DNA of 64,000 nt, taken from positions 1-64,000 of the forward strand of contig NZ_NWTM01000003.1 in NCBI RefSeq assembly GCF_004137795.1, written 5' to 3'. Below, piece after piece: positions 53,022 through 61,765 of the stretch. The stretch comes from Pectobacterium zantedeschiae (GTDB lineage Bacteria > Pseudomonadota > Gammaproteobacteria > Enterobacterales > Enterobacteriaceae). Made by a program: the position numbers and the translations under genes. The notes below the pieces were generated by a model. That model did not search any database and was not told the origin of the DNA. It saw nothing but the letters and a program-made list of their open reading frames with translations. Each line of letters begins with the position of its first letter. Position 1 is the first letter of the stretch.

Positions 53022-53465
53022 GATGGGTTGCTCCTGACAATATATCTTTATCGCCCTATTTCACGTTGCAGGTGTCAATGACTATGTCGCCTGAAATAGC
53101 GTTGGGATAATCGATTCTTCCCGACTATTTAATAAAGTCAACGTATGTATCTGCATATCGATATTCATTTCATTCTTTATTTCTTTAATAAGACGATAGC
53201 GTTAATAATCGACATTCAGACTAAAGGTAAAAATTACCGCCAGGCTAATGCATAGTTGGAATAGTTTTTTTTCGTTCGCTGCATATTGATGAAATAGACG
53301 ATGAATACTGATTTAGCTATTTACTAACAATAATAATGCTTTTTTTGTATTAGTCAGTTTATTGCCAAGCCTTTAAATGTGGTGCTGCACACGATATGAC
53401 GCCGTTCGAAACAGGCGCAATAACACAATTCCTATTCATCAATTTCATTACTGGCGGGTAAAATA
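53022..53465. other. AT-rich divergent control region of the TonB/ABC locus
   Basis: A 444-bp gap between divergent tonB and the binding-protein gene, AT-rich especially at 53100-53380. I see no open frame. Candidate short dyads and A/T tracts are present, but nothing I can assign to CysB, Cbl, Fur or the local LysR regulator with confidence. Both operon promoters should lie here. Confidence 0.6.
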
Positions 53466-54473
53466 ATGACGACATCAGGACGAAAATGGTTAGTAACCAG
53501 CTTATTGGCAATGGGTATGGCCTGGTCAGGCGTCGCATCAGCGATCACCGAGATTCGAATTGCCGCGCCAGACATTGGCGCGGGTACAAAACCCAGCGGC
53601 GGCGGCTTGCTCGACGTCATCCACAGCCAGAAGCTGCTGGAACGCGAGTTTAGCAAAGATGGGATCAGCGTGCGTTGGACGTTCATCAAAGGCGCAGGCC
53701 CCGTCATCAACGAAGCATTCGGCAACCATCAGGTCGATGTGGCCTATTTGGGGGATTTAGCCAGCATTATTGGCCGTTCGCGTGGTCTGGATACCCGCGT
53801 GATCGCCGTAGCCTCACGCGGTATCAATCACTATCTGGCAGTGGCGAAAGGCTCCGGTATTGAAAAAATCCCCGATCTGAAAGGCAAACGTATCGGGCTC
53901 TTTCGTGGAACGGCTGGCGAGCTTTCCTTCGTCAGCGCGCTCGATTCTCAGGGCCTGAAGCCCTCTGACGTTAAGCTAATTAATCTCGATTTCGCGGCGG
54001 CCAGCGCGGCGTTAGCTGCCGGACAGATTGATGCCACCTGGGGCGGCAGCAATACGCTTTCACTACGGGATAAAGGGCTGGCAGACATTCCATTATCCAG
54101 CCGCGATTTAAACGGTGCGGGTCAGCTAAGCGGCTTCCTGTTGGTGGATGAGAAATTTGCCAAAGGCAACGAGGATATTCTTCGCCGCTTAGTCAAAGTT
54201 CAGCGAGAAGCAGCAAACTGGGCTAGCGCTGATAAAAATAAAGACGAATTTATTCAGCTATTAGCTACCCAATCGGGTTATCCAGAAAATATATTACGCG
54301 TCGAATGGGATACATTGCCGCCATTAACCGAGCGTCTTTCACCCGAATTGGATCCCGCCTTCGTAGAAAAATTAAAACGTGCCGTCACATTGGCCTATGA
54401 ATCGCGTCTTATTCGGCAACCTTTTGATGTCGATAAATGGCTGGATGATTCTTATCTAAAAGCAACGCAGTAA
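53466..54473 (+). CDS. NitT/TauT-type periplasmic binding protein (SsuA/NrtA-like)
   Basis: A 335-residue binding protein with a Sec signal (hydrophobic residues 8-25, cleavage after VASA), then TEIRIAAPDIGAG and the family hallmarks NEAFGNHQVDVAYLGDLASI, DLKGKRIGLFRGTAGELSFVS and AAGQIDATWGG. This family binds sulfonates, nitrate, taurine and related anions. The cognate ATPase and fused permease lie in the divergent operon. Ligand unknown; the partner TonB receptor implies something too large or scarce for porins. Confidence 0.9.
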   Translation: MTTSGRKWLVTSLLAMGMAWSGVASAITEIRIAAPDIGAGTKPSGGGLLDVIHSQKLLEREFSKDGISVRWTFIKGAGPVINEAFGNHQVDVAYLGDLASIIGRSRGLDTRVIAVASRGINHYLAVAKGSGIEKIPDLKGKRIGLFRGTAGELSFVSALDSQGLKPSDVKLINLDFAAASAALAAGQIDATWGGSNTLSLRDKGLADIPLSSRDLNGAGQLSGFLLVDEKFAKGNEDILRRLVKVQREAANWASADKNKDEFIQLLATQSGYPENILRVEWDTLPPLTERLSPELDPAFVEKLKRAVTLAYESRLIRQPFDVDKWLDDSYLKATQ

Positions 54474-54503
54474 TTAACTCCCCTAAAAAATGATAACCCA
54501 CGT

Positions 54504-54526
54504 ATTGCCGTGAATTTCACGGCAAT
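54504..54526. other. Hairpin between the binding-protein and receptor genes
   Basis: ATTGCCGTGA and TCACGGCAAT pair perfectly over 10 bp around ATT. There is no T-tract, so it is not a classical terminator. It may set the relative mRNA levels of the binding protein and the receptor by stabilising the upstream message. Confidence 0.5.
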
Positions 54527-54558
54527 CGGCAGCGTATTGACTACATTCGGAAGAAGCT

Positions 54559-56829
54559 ATGTATTTTAAAAAACACCAGCAGTATTTAAAAAAACACCAG
54601 CGAAAAATAACATCAGGTATTTTAATGAGCTGTGTCTTAACGCTTCCTGCTATAGCACGAGCAGCCGATCCGCAAGTCACAGCGGAGAACGTTCCACAAA
54701 CCGAGGCAACAACCGCCGCCCCCGTCCAGTTGAAACGTGTAAAAGTGAACGCCCAGCGTGCGCCTGTTCAACCGCCGACTACGCTGGCATCAGTGATTGA
54801 CGGCAAAACGCTCGAAGAAGAGCGGATATACCGCTTTGAAGAGCTGTCACAGCTCGTGACGGGGCTGGATGTTGATACCGTTGATGTGATGGATACCACC
54901 GTCACCATCCGTGGGATTGGTGATGGTGGCGAGAGCGGCACCAACATCGGTATGCCGGGTAGCGTGGGCCTGTTTGTCGATGGCGTCTACTTATCACGCC
55001 CCGGCGTCATCTCTAACGATTTGCTGGATATCGACAGTACCCGCGTGTTGAAAGGCCCACAGGGTGCCGCTTACGGCTTTAATACCACTGGCGGTGCGAT
55101 TGACATTCGCACCCGCAAACCCACCTTCACACCCGAATATTCACTGGAACAATCGTTCGGACAGCGCGGCTACCTGCAATCCAAACTGATGGCTTCTGGG
55201 CCACTCAGCGACCACTGGGCAGGCCGTATCAACCTGTCCCGTACCGAACGCGGTGGAAACGTCACGAATATCGAAAATGGCCATAAGCTTGGAGGCAGTA
55301 CCAATAACGGCGTGCGCGGCCAGTTACTTTATCAGCCCAATGACAGCTTTAGCCTCAGAATTACCGGTGACTACAGCGATTCCACCCAGCGCCCCGTCTC
55401 GGTGTTGGTGAGCGCAACTGACGCGTTTCGTACTCGCGCGGAACAGACAGGCCTCAAGGTCGTCAGCGGTCGTCAGGTCGCCATGGATGACGAGAACGTG
55501 ATTCGCGTTGCACAAGGCGGCGGCTCAGTAGAGGCCAACTGGAAGCTGAAAAACGGCTATAGCGTCAACTCTCTGTCATCACTGCGCTATTTCCGTGTGT
55601 TACCCAGCACAGCAGATAACTGGAATATTCCGCTCTACCACGACAGCGGTGCCGATGTACGCGATCGCGTCTGGTCGCAAAGCTTTTGGCTGGACTCACC
55701 CAAAGGCAATAAATTTGATTATTCACTGGGCGTCGATTACTGGGGAGAGAACCTCGATACCGAGGCAAACAGTCGCTACTACAACGACAACCGCGTACGG
55801 ACATGGGTAGGAAATGGCTATCAGGGCATTAACGTGCAGCGCTTTGGCACGTTAGATGACACCGTTTATTCCGTCTATGGCCGTGGAACCTGGCACGCTG
55901 CCGATAAACTGGATGTCATTGTCGGCCTGCGCCAAACCTATGAGAAAAAGGAAGGGACATTTGTTCGCAAAAACCGTGCAACCTTTGACTCCGGCCCGCT
56001 TTCGCAAACCAACCGCCTGCCTTCTGGCTCCATCAGCCTGAACTGGTTCGCTGCACCGAATGTCACCCCTTATGCCACATTGGGCTATGGGGAAAAATCC
56101 GGCGGCCTGAACGTATCGTCCGGGGCGGCAAGGCAGTTGGGGATAGACTCGTTATACGTCGATCCAGAGAAAACCCGCTCTGCGGAATTGGGCGTTAAGA
56201 CACACTGGCTACAGCGTAAAGTAGAGTGGAATACCGCGCTGTTCTGGAGCGTGGTCGAAGATTTCCAAAATAACGCCTATGACGAAGAAACAGATACCAG
56301 CTATCTGATTAACGCTGGGAAATTTCGTTCACGCGGCGGGGAATCTCAGTTGACACTACGCCCGCTTGACGGCCTGAGTATCAGTCTCGCCGGTACTGTT
56401 CTGGATACCAGCTACCTGAATTTCCCTAACGCCCGCTGCCCGGCAGAAATCTCCGCCGTCTCGTGCGATATGTCAGGAAAACGCGTCTTTAAATCCCCGA
56501 CGCTGAGCTACAACACACGCGTGCGTTATCAATGGGATACGCCAAATAACCTGCAAGCCTCGGTTTCCGGTCAATGGTCATGGCGTAGCTGGGCCTACGG
56601 TACACTCGATGATTCCGAGAGCAATCGCATTCCATCGTATGGCGTCCTGAATCTGTCTAGTGGACTGAGCGGCAAGCAAGGCGACAACCGCTGGAACGTA
56701 TCGCTATGGGTAAAAAATGCGCTGGATAAAAACTACTACCGCTCCGTCAGAGGCTCCAGCGCCACAACGGGCGTGATTGGCGAACCGCGCATGGTCGGCA
56801 TATCCGTCGGTTACGACTTCAAGGGCTGA
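54559..56829 (+). CDS. TonB-dependent outer-membrane receptor
   Basis: A 756-residue receptor. It has a long signal peptide (hydrophobic core about residues 18-33, cleavage near ARA), a TonB-box-like LKRVKVNAQR (about 58-67), a plug domain with TVTIRGIGDGGESGT, VGLFVDGVYL and GPQGAAYGFNTTGGAIDIRT, and a 22-strand-type barrel. It lacks siderophore-synthesis neighbours. The N-terminus carries a duplicated FKKHQQY/LKKHQRK stretch from a 21-bp direct repeat. It precedes the Tat-exported enzyme gene by 4 nt. Confidence 0.93.
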   Translation: MYFKKHQQYLKKHQRKITSGILMSCVLTLPAIARAADPQVTAENVPQTEATTAAPVQLKRVKVNAQRAPVQPPTTLASVIDGKTLEEERIYRFEELSQLVTGLDVDTVDVMDTTVTIRGIGDGGESGTNIGMPGSVGLFVDGVYLSRPGVISNDLLDIDSTRVLKGPQGAAYGFNTTGGAIDIRTRKPTFTPEYSLEQSFGQRGYLQSKLMASGPLSDHWAGRINLSRTERGGNVTNIENGHKLGGSTNNGVRGQLLYQPNDSFSLRITGDYSDSTQRPVSVLVSATDAFRTRAEQTGLKVVSGRQVAMDDENVIRVAQGGGSVEANWKLKNGYSVNSLSSLRYFRVLPSTADNWNIPLYHDSGADVRDRVWSQSFWLDSPKGNKFDYSLGVDYWGENLDTEANSRYYNDNRVRTWVGNGYQGINVQRFGTLDDTVYSVYGRGTWHAADKLDVIVGLRQTYEKKEGTFVRKNRATFDSGPLSQTNRLPSGSISLNWFAAPNVTPYATLGYGEKSGGLNVSSGAARQLGIDSLYVDPEKTRSAELGVKTHWLQRKVEWNTALFWSVVEDFQNNAYDEETDTSYLINAGKFRSRGGESQLTLRPLDGLSISLAGTVLDTSYLNFPNARCPAEISAVSCDMSGKRVFKSPTLSYNTRVRYQWDTPNNLQASVSGQWSWRSWAYGTLDDSESNRIPSYGVLNLSSGLSGKQGDNRWNVSLWVKNALDKNYYRSVRGSSATTGVIGEPRMVGISVGYDFKG

Positions 56830-56833
56830 TGTC

Positions 56834-59608
56834 ATGGATAAGATGACCTACTCACGCCGCCGCTTCCTGCGCGACAGCACGCTGCTGGCGCTGTCAGCAC
56901 CGTTCTGGAAACCTGCGATCGCCGCACCTTTCACTGCGGCCTCCAACCATGCTGGCGGGGCCGCACCGCAAGTCAGCCTGCACTGGTTGGACGGACAGGT
57001 GCCTCACGCCTTCAGTGGCGTAACCTGGGGCGTACCCTGGCCGCAGGGGGTCGTACGCAGCGATAGCGACTTCCAGTTACAGGGCACCCAGCAGCAGGTT
57101 TACGACCTGCAAAGCTGGCCGCTGGCACGCTGGCCGGACGGCTCGATTAAATGGTCGGCACATGCGTTGGGCGGCGACACGCCGCCACAAGACACACTCG
57201 TTCTCCGGCCGACAGCCAAAGCAGGCGTGCCATTGGGTGTCGGAATGGTCAGCGAGCACGATCGCGGCTGGACAATCGATACCGGCCATATTCGCTGCCT
57301 GATTCCACGCTCAGGCTCCCGCCTGATTGAAGAAATCTGGCGGGATAATCGTCTGGCGTTAACCAACAGCAGGCTGGTATTGCGCATGCAGCGAGGCGCC
57401 GAGACGGACAGTACGCTGACACAGGACACCTATCAGGGCGAGATCGACACGGTAACGGTGGAGCAAAGTGGGCCACAGCGCACAGTGATTGCGCTACGCG
57501 GTACACACCATACGCAGCAGCAGGGGGTTACGCGCATCCCCTTTGTTATCCGGCTGTATAGCTATGCGAATACCGACTCGCTGCGCGTGGTACACACCCT
57601 GATCTATGACAACGATGACGATCGGCTCAGCCTGAAAGGGCTTGGGTTAGCGTTCGACATTCCACTAGAGGGGGAGTTGCACGATCGACACGTACGCTTC
57701 GTCTCGGATCAAGGCGGACTCTTTCGTGAAGCGGTACGCGGCCTGAGCGGGTTACGTCGCGATCCCGGTGCTGCCGTTATCGCGGCACAGTTGGCCGGGC
57801 AGGCCACGCCGCCGATAGCAGAGTTTTCACCGGAGGTCAGCAAACGGCTGGATTATATCCCCGCGTTTGGCAGCTACCGCCTGACTCAGCATCATCCCGA
57901 TGGATTCCAGATCCATAAACGCACCGCAGCCGGACAGGGTTGGCTGCTTTCAGCCACGGGCGAACGGGCAGCGGGCGTCGGCTATCTGGGCACGCCGAAA
58001 GGCGGCGTGGCGTTCGGCCTGCGCAATTTCTGGCAGAGTTACCCCGCCAGTCTGGAAATCGACAATGCCCACACCGACGTGGCGACCGTCACGCTCTGGC
58101 TGTGGTCACCGTGGGCAGAACCGATGGATATGCGCTTTTATCATGACGGGCTCGGTCAGGATAGCCATGACAAACAGCGCGAAGGGCTGGCGATAACCTA
58201 TGAAGATTACGAGCCCGGTTTCGGCTCCGCCGTTGGCGTAGCACGCACCAGTGAACTGTTTATCGATATTCTGCCCGCGACGCCCGACGCAGAAAATCTG
58301 GTGAATCGAGCACGACGTATGCAGCAACCGCCGCTGCTGGTGGCGGATGCACAAGATCTGTACCGTGCGCAGGCGTTTGGATCGATGTGGGCACCGGCCT
58401 CTGCCACAACACCCGCCCGAACCAGTCTGGAGCAACAGTTGAGGGCATATTTCGACGCCTACCAGCAGGAGGTCGAACAGCGAAAATGGTATGGCTTCTG
58501 GGATTTCGGTGACGTCATGCATACCTATGACAGCGACCGTCACGTCTGGCGCTACGATGTGGGCGGCTACGCGTGGGATAACTCAGAACTGAGTACCGAT
58601 CTGTGGCTCTGGTATTACTTCTTACATAGCGGACGCGCCGAGGTGTTTCATATGGCGGAAGCCATGACACGCCACACTGGTGAGGTCGATGTGCACCATT
58701 TGGGACGCTTTAGCCCGTTAGGATCTCGGCACAATGTCCGCCACTGGGGCGACAGCGCCAAACAGTTGCGTATTTCTACCGTCGCCAACCGCCGTTTTCT
58801 CTACTACCTCACCGCCGATGAGCGTATCGGGGAATTGATGGATGAACAGGTTGAAGCATTGCGCACGCTAAGCGCGGTGCTGCCCGGTCGCAAAATCGGC
58901 CAGACACATCCCGATAACCCAAACCATATCAGTCTGGGTTTCGGGACCGACTGGGGGGCCGTCGCTGCCGCGTGGCTCACCGCCTGGGAACGCCACGGCG
59001 ATCCAGCGATGCGCGAACGCTTGCTAAACAGTATGCAAACGCTGGCCGCTCAGCCACACGGTTTTTTCACTGGCAGCGCAGCCATCGATCCCGATACCGG
59101 CAGATTTCTACCCGCGCCTGTGGGTAAGGTAGAAATCTCACACCTCAGTGCAGTATTTGGTCTGACAGAAATCTGTAGTGAGCTGGTTGAGGTGCTGCCC
59201 GATCCTGCCTTTAAACGCGCATGGCTCGACTACTGTCGACTGTATAACGATCCCATCGCGTTAAGTGCAGCCGTTGGTAAAACGGTGAAAAAACTCAACC
59301 TGGCTCAAGGTCATGCCCGACTGACCGCCTTTGCTGCACGACAGTTGAACGATCGTACGCTGGCGCAGCGCGCGTGGGTAGAATTTACCGCAGGCAGCGG
59401 CGGCATTGCCAACCCGATGCTCACGCAGAAACGCCTGACGCCCCCTGACGTGCTCTACCCCATCAACGAGCCGGTGATTAACTCCACCATTGATAAACAT
59501 TCCGGCAGTACCACCGCGACCAATCTGGCGACCAACGCTGTTGCACAGTGGGGATTAACCGCCATCGCCCTACTTGCCGTGCTGGATGACATTCCTCCTT
59601 CTTCTTAA
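56834..59608 (+). CDS. Tat-exported PL26/YetA-like (PcRGLX family) protein, possible exo-rhamnogalacturonan lyase
   Basis: A 924-residue protein. The N-terminus has a twin-arginine motif (YSRRRFLRDS, residues 6-15) and a hydrophobic stretch ending near AIAA, so it is exported folded. I read the rest as the three-domain PcRGLX/YetA layout: N-terminal RIFT-barrel (HWLDGQVPHAFSGVTWGVPW), central beta-sandwich, and C-terminal alpha/alpha toroid with WYGFWDFGDVMHTYD and WDNSELSTDLWLWYYFLHSG. That family includes exo-rhamnogalacturonan lyases (PL26). Activity here is inferred, not shown. Start at 56834; the frame extends into the receptor gene without support. Confidence 0.75.
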   Translation: MDKMTYSRRRFLRDSTLLALSAPFWKPAIAAPFTAASNHAGGAAPQVSLHWLDGQVPHAFSGVTWGVPWPQGVVRSDSDFQLQGTQQQVYDLQSWPLARWPDGSIKWSAHALGGDTPPQDTLVLRPTAKAGVPLGVGMVSEHDRGWTIDTGHIRCLIPRSGSRLIEEIWRDNRLALTNSRLVLRMQRGAETDSTLTQDTYQGEIDTVTVEQSGPQRTVIALRGTHHTQQQGVTRIPFVIRLYSYANTDSLRVVHTLIYDNDDDRLSLKGLGLAFDIPLEGELHDRHVRFVSDQGGLFREAVRGLSGLRRDPGAAVIAAQLAGQATPPIAEFSPEVSKRLDYIPAFGSYRLTQHHPDGFQIHKRTAAGQGWLLSATGERAAGVGYLGTPKGGVAFGLRNFWQSYPASLEIDNAHTDVATVTLWLWSPWAEPMDMRFYHDGLGQDSHDKQREGLAITYEDYEPGFGSAVGVARTSELFIDILPATPDAENLVNRARRMQQPPLLVADAQDLYRAQAFGSMWAPASATTPARTSLEQQLRAYFDAYQQEVEQRKWYGFWDFGDVMHTYDSDRHVWRYDVGGYAWDNSELSTDLWLWYYFLHSGRAEVFHMAEAMTRHTGEVDVHHLGRFSPLGSRHNVRHWGDSAKQLRISTVANRRFLYYLTADERIGELMDEQVEALRTLSAVLPGRKIGQTHPDNPNHISLGFGTDWGAVAAAWLTAWERHGDPAMRERLLNSMQTLAAQPHGFFTGSAAIDPDTGRFLPAPVGKVEISHLSAVFGLTEICSELVEVLPDPAFKRAWLDYCRLYNDPIALSAAVGKTVKKLNLAQGHARLTAFAARQLNDRTLAQRAWVEFTAGSGGIANPMLTQKRLTPPDVLYPINEPVINSTIDKHSGSTTATNLATNAVAQWGLTAIALLAVLDDIPPSS

Positions 59609-59643
59609 GGCCGCCCCCCGGCGGCACGTTACAGGACATCATC

Positions 59644-60336
59644 ATGATTGACCCAAGCTGTACTGAAAACACGCTCCTTCTATCGCCGCAGGTAAACGGC
59701 ACGCGTGACATCATCGGTTCCCCGCACCGTTCGGCGCTTATCTGGTCCACAGATTCCACCGGTCAGCCACTACAGTGGCAGGTGGAGCAGGAAGATCCTG
59801 ACCGCACGGCGATCCAGACCACGCCTGAACGCCTAACGCTAGAGAGCGCCGCTGGGCTAACACTTTGGCTGGATGCTCCGCTTTCTGGCACCTATCGCAT
59901 CGCCTTCACGCGGGAAATTCTGGTCGCAGAGCGCCCTTATGACCGTGTGTCCGATCTGAATCAGTTCTGGGCTGCACGCGACCTGCACCGCCCGAACCTG
60001 TTTACCCGGCACGGTAAGCTCAACGAATATGACAGCCTGAACTTGTACTATGTCGGAATGGGCGGCAACTGGAACAGCACCACGCGCTTTCGTTATTACG
60101 ACGGTCATGGTGAGCGCCTGCTGCTTGGCGAATACACTGATGCTGCGCATCTGCTACGCCCTAATCATCGCTATCGCATCGTGATTGAAGTGGATCGGCA
60201 GGAAACGCGTTTCTGGGTCGATGATGTGCTCTATTTCCACGCGAGCTACCCGAATACGCCGGCTCCGGGCTATTTCGGTTTTCGGACGGTATTTTCACGT
60301 CAGGAAATCAGCGAGTTCAGCATCACTCCGCTGTAA
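59644..60336 (+). CDS. DUF6250-like protein, probable beta-sandwich
   Basis: A 230-residue protein without signal peptide or membrane segment. The C-terminal half (RVSDLNQFWAARD, YYVGMGGNWNSTTRFRYYDG, APGYFGFRTVFSR) matches what I know of DUF6250, a concanavalin-like beta-sandwich often found beside polysaccharide-degrading genes. Function unknown; a carbohydrate-binding or glycan-processing role is inferred from the neighbouring PL26-like gene. It ends inside the convergent LysR gene (14-nt overlap). Confidence 0.65.
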   Translation: MIDPSCTENTLLLSPQVNGTRDIIGSPHRSALIWSTDSTGQPLQWQVEQEDPDRTAIQTTPERLTLESAAGLTLWLDAPLSGTYRIAFTREILVAERPYDRVSDLNQFWAARDLHRPNLFTRHGKLNEYDSLNLYYVGMGGNWNSTTRFRYYDGHGERLLLGEYTDAAHLLRPNHRYRIVIEVDRQETRFWVDDVLYFHASYPNTPAPGYFGFRTVFSRQEISEFSITPL

Positions 60337-61252
60337 GCGACGCAGGCGCGCCGTGCAGGTCACTATCGACCTGCACGAAAGTATCAATCAGCTTACGTGC
60401 CAGCAGAGACAGACGGGCATCCGCCAGATAAATAATGCCGTAATGGGTATAAAATTCGTCGGTGTTGTCGTCCAGACCCGCAATCTTCAACATATGAATG
60501 CCGTGCCGATCGGGCTCGTTGAAATGATTGGTCGTCCCGATAGCATCCGAATGGCGCACCACGTCCAGCAGACTATAGCCATTCTCACACTCAATACTGG
60601 TGCGAATATCCAGTTTACCGCTCAGTTGCACCAGTGCACGATGCAGGTTGGGTGGGCGGATCGTTGCTGCCAGCGGATAGGAAAAGAACTGCTCGACGGT
60701 AATCTCTTCCTGCGCCGCCAACGGGTGTCCGCTACGGCAGCAAAATCCCCAGCGATGCTGGCTCAGCGGCTGGACACGATAGCGGGTATCGAATTCAAAG
60801 TTACGCATGTCTGCCACGATGAAATCCAGTTCTTCGGCCATGAGCCGATGGCCCAGCGCCTGCCAGTTATCAACGCGAAAGACCATTCGTACCTTAGGGT
60901 ACAGCCGAGAGAAAGCCCCGATCACCTGCGGCATCAGCCACGCGGCGGGTGCAGGACCGCAGCCAAAATTCACTTCGCCCGCCTCTTTCTCATTGAACTG
61001 CTGAATATCATTAAACAGGTCGTGTGTCTGATTAATCAAACGACGTGCGTGCTCCAGCACCACCAGCCCTTTCGGCGTCGGTTCCAATTGGTTCATGCGA
61101 TCGATCAGGCGGGTGCCGATGGTCTGTTCCAGCGACTGGATGCTGCGGCTGAAAGCGGACTGTGACAGCTTCATCGCCTGTGCCGCCGACGTAAAATTGC
61201 GATGCTCAATCAGGGCAATAAAGTGGCGCAGTTGGCGAAGATCGATATTCAT
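60323..61252 (-). CDS. LysR-family transcriptional regulator of the TonB/ABC locus
   Basis: A 309-residue LysR regulator. It has HTH FTSAAQAMKLSQSAFSRSIQ (about residues 20-39) and a periplasmic-binding-like effector domain with FGCGPAPAAWLMPQVIGAF and LDFIVADMRNFEFDT. It is convergent with the DUF6250-like gene, overlapping by 14 nt at the 3' ends. Position at the edge of the locus makes it the best candidate regulator; its effector is unknown. Confidence 0.88.
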   Translation of the reverse strand: MNIDLRQLRHFIALIEHRNFTSAAQAMKLSQSAFSRSIQSLEQTIGTRLIDRMNQLEPTPKGLVVLEHARRLINQTHDLFNDIQQFNEKEAGEVNFGCGPAPAAWLMPQVIGAFSRLYPKVRMVFRVDNWQALGHRLMAEELDFIVADMRNFEFDTRYRVQPLSQHRWGFCCRSGHPLAAQEEITVEQFFSYPLAATIRPPNLHRALVQLSGKLDIRTSIECENGYSLLDVVRHSDAIGTTNHFNEPDRHGIHMLKIAGLDDNTDEFYTHYGIIYLADARLSLLARKLIDTFVQVDSDLHGAPASLTAE

Positions 61253-61765
61253 GGCAGCAATCGGCGTGTCATCAGGACGGAAGGAATTTGCAGGCTAGCA
61301 GGTCTGCTCGTGCAGAAAAAATAATAAAACCGATTTTTATATTCTTGCTGGTTATATATCTAAGGCGGTTGATGTAATGGGGGGAAGCAACGGAGATAGC
61401 ATCTCCACTTAGTGCTGTCTCTTGATCATATGTTTTATATAGCCTGGGGAATAGTTTCGTGCGCGATAATGACGTTATTTTTATGCTACCTCGTAGCACG
61501 CGCCCGACACGGGACGGCTCAAACGCCGCTCGCCCCGTGACCCCAGGCTTTCGGCGGAAATTATGCCGCTGAAGCGGTGCCTTCGTCGATACCCAGCTTT
61601 ACGGACCGCTTGCGACACGCTCCCTGCGTGGCGCAAGCTTGAGCCGCGTCCATGCGGCTCATCCTAAACTAGCTATCTCCTCAGCATAATTTTTTACGCC
61701 GGATAACGGCAAAACCAGCAAAACTTGTGTAGTCGCCATTCAGCGAAAACATCAACTTTCCTAGA
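61253..61765. other. Intergenic region between the LysR gene and pfkA
   Basis: A 513-bp gap dominated by copy 2 of the dispersed structured element (61411-61716). The first about 155 bp should hold the LysR promoter; the last about 50 bp before the pfkA stop show no clear terminator, so the element itself may end pfkA transcription. Confidence 0.65.
61411..61716 (+). repeat. Dispersed structured element, copy 2
   Basis: A 306-bp block homologous to 15742-16045, in the same orientation. It begins CTGTCTCTTGATCATATGT, close to the inside end of IS50. Hairpins: 61484-61498 (TGCTAC stem, CTC loop), 61552-61568 (CGGC/GCCG around AATTAT), 61608-61638 (GCTTGCG/CGCAAGC stem, A-G mismatch, CACGC/GCGTG) and 61640-61661 (TGAGCCGC/GCGGCTCA, loop GTCCAT). 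Stems differ in sequence from copy 1 but keep length, mismatch and loop. No coding frame is convincing. Confidence 0.85.

Noticed and set aside
53022-53465. CysB/Cbl or Fur sites in the control region of the TonB/ABC locus
   Set aside because: Several A/T-rich dyads exist but none fits a consensus well enough to decide between regulators.
60185-61165. Long plus-strand open frame opposite the LysR gene
   Set aside because: Antisense to a clear LysR regulator and overlapping the DUF6250-like gene; composition is typical of a shadow frame.
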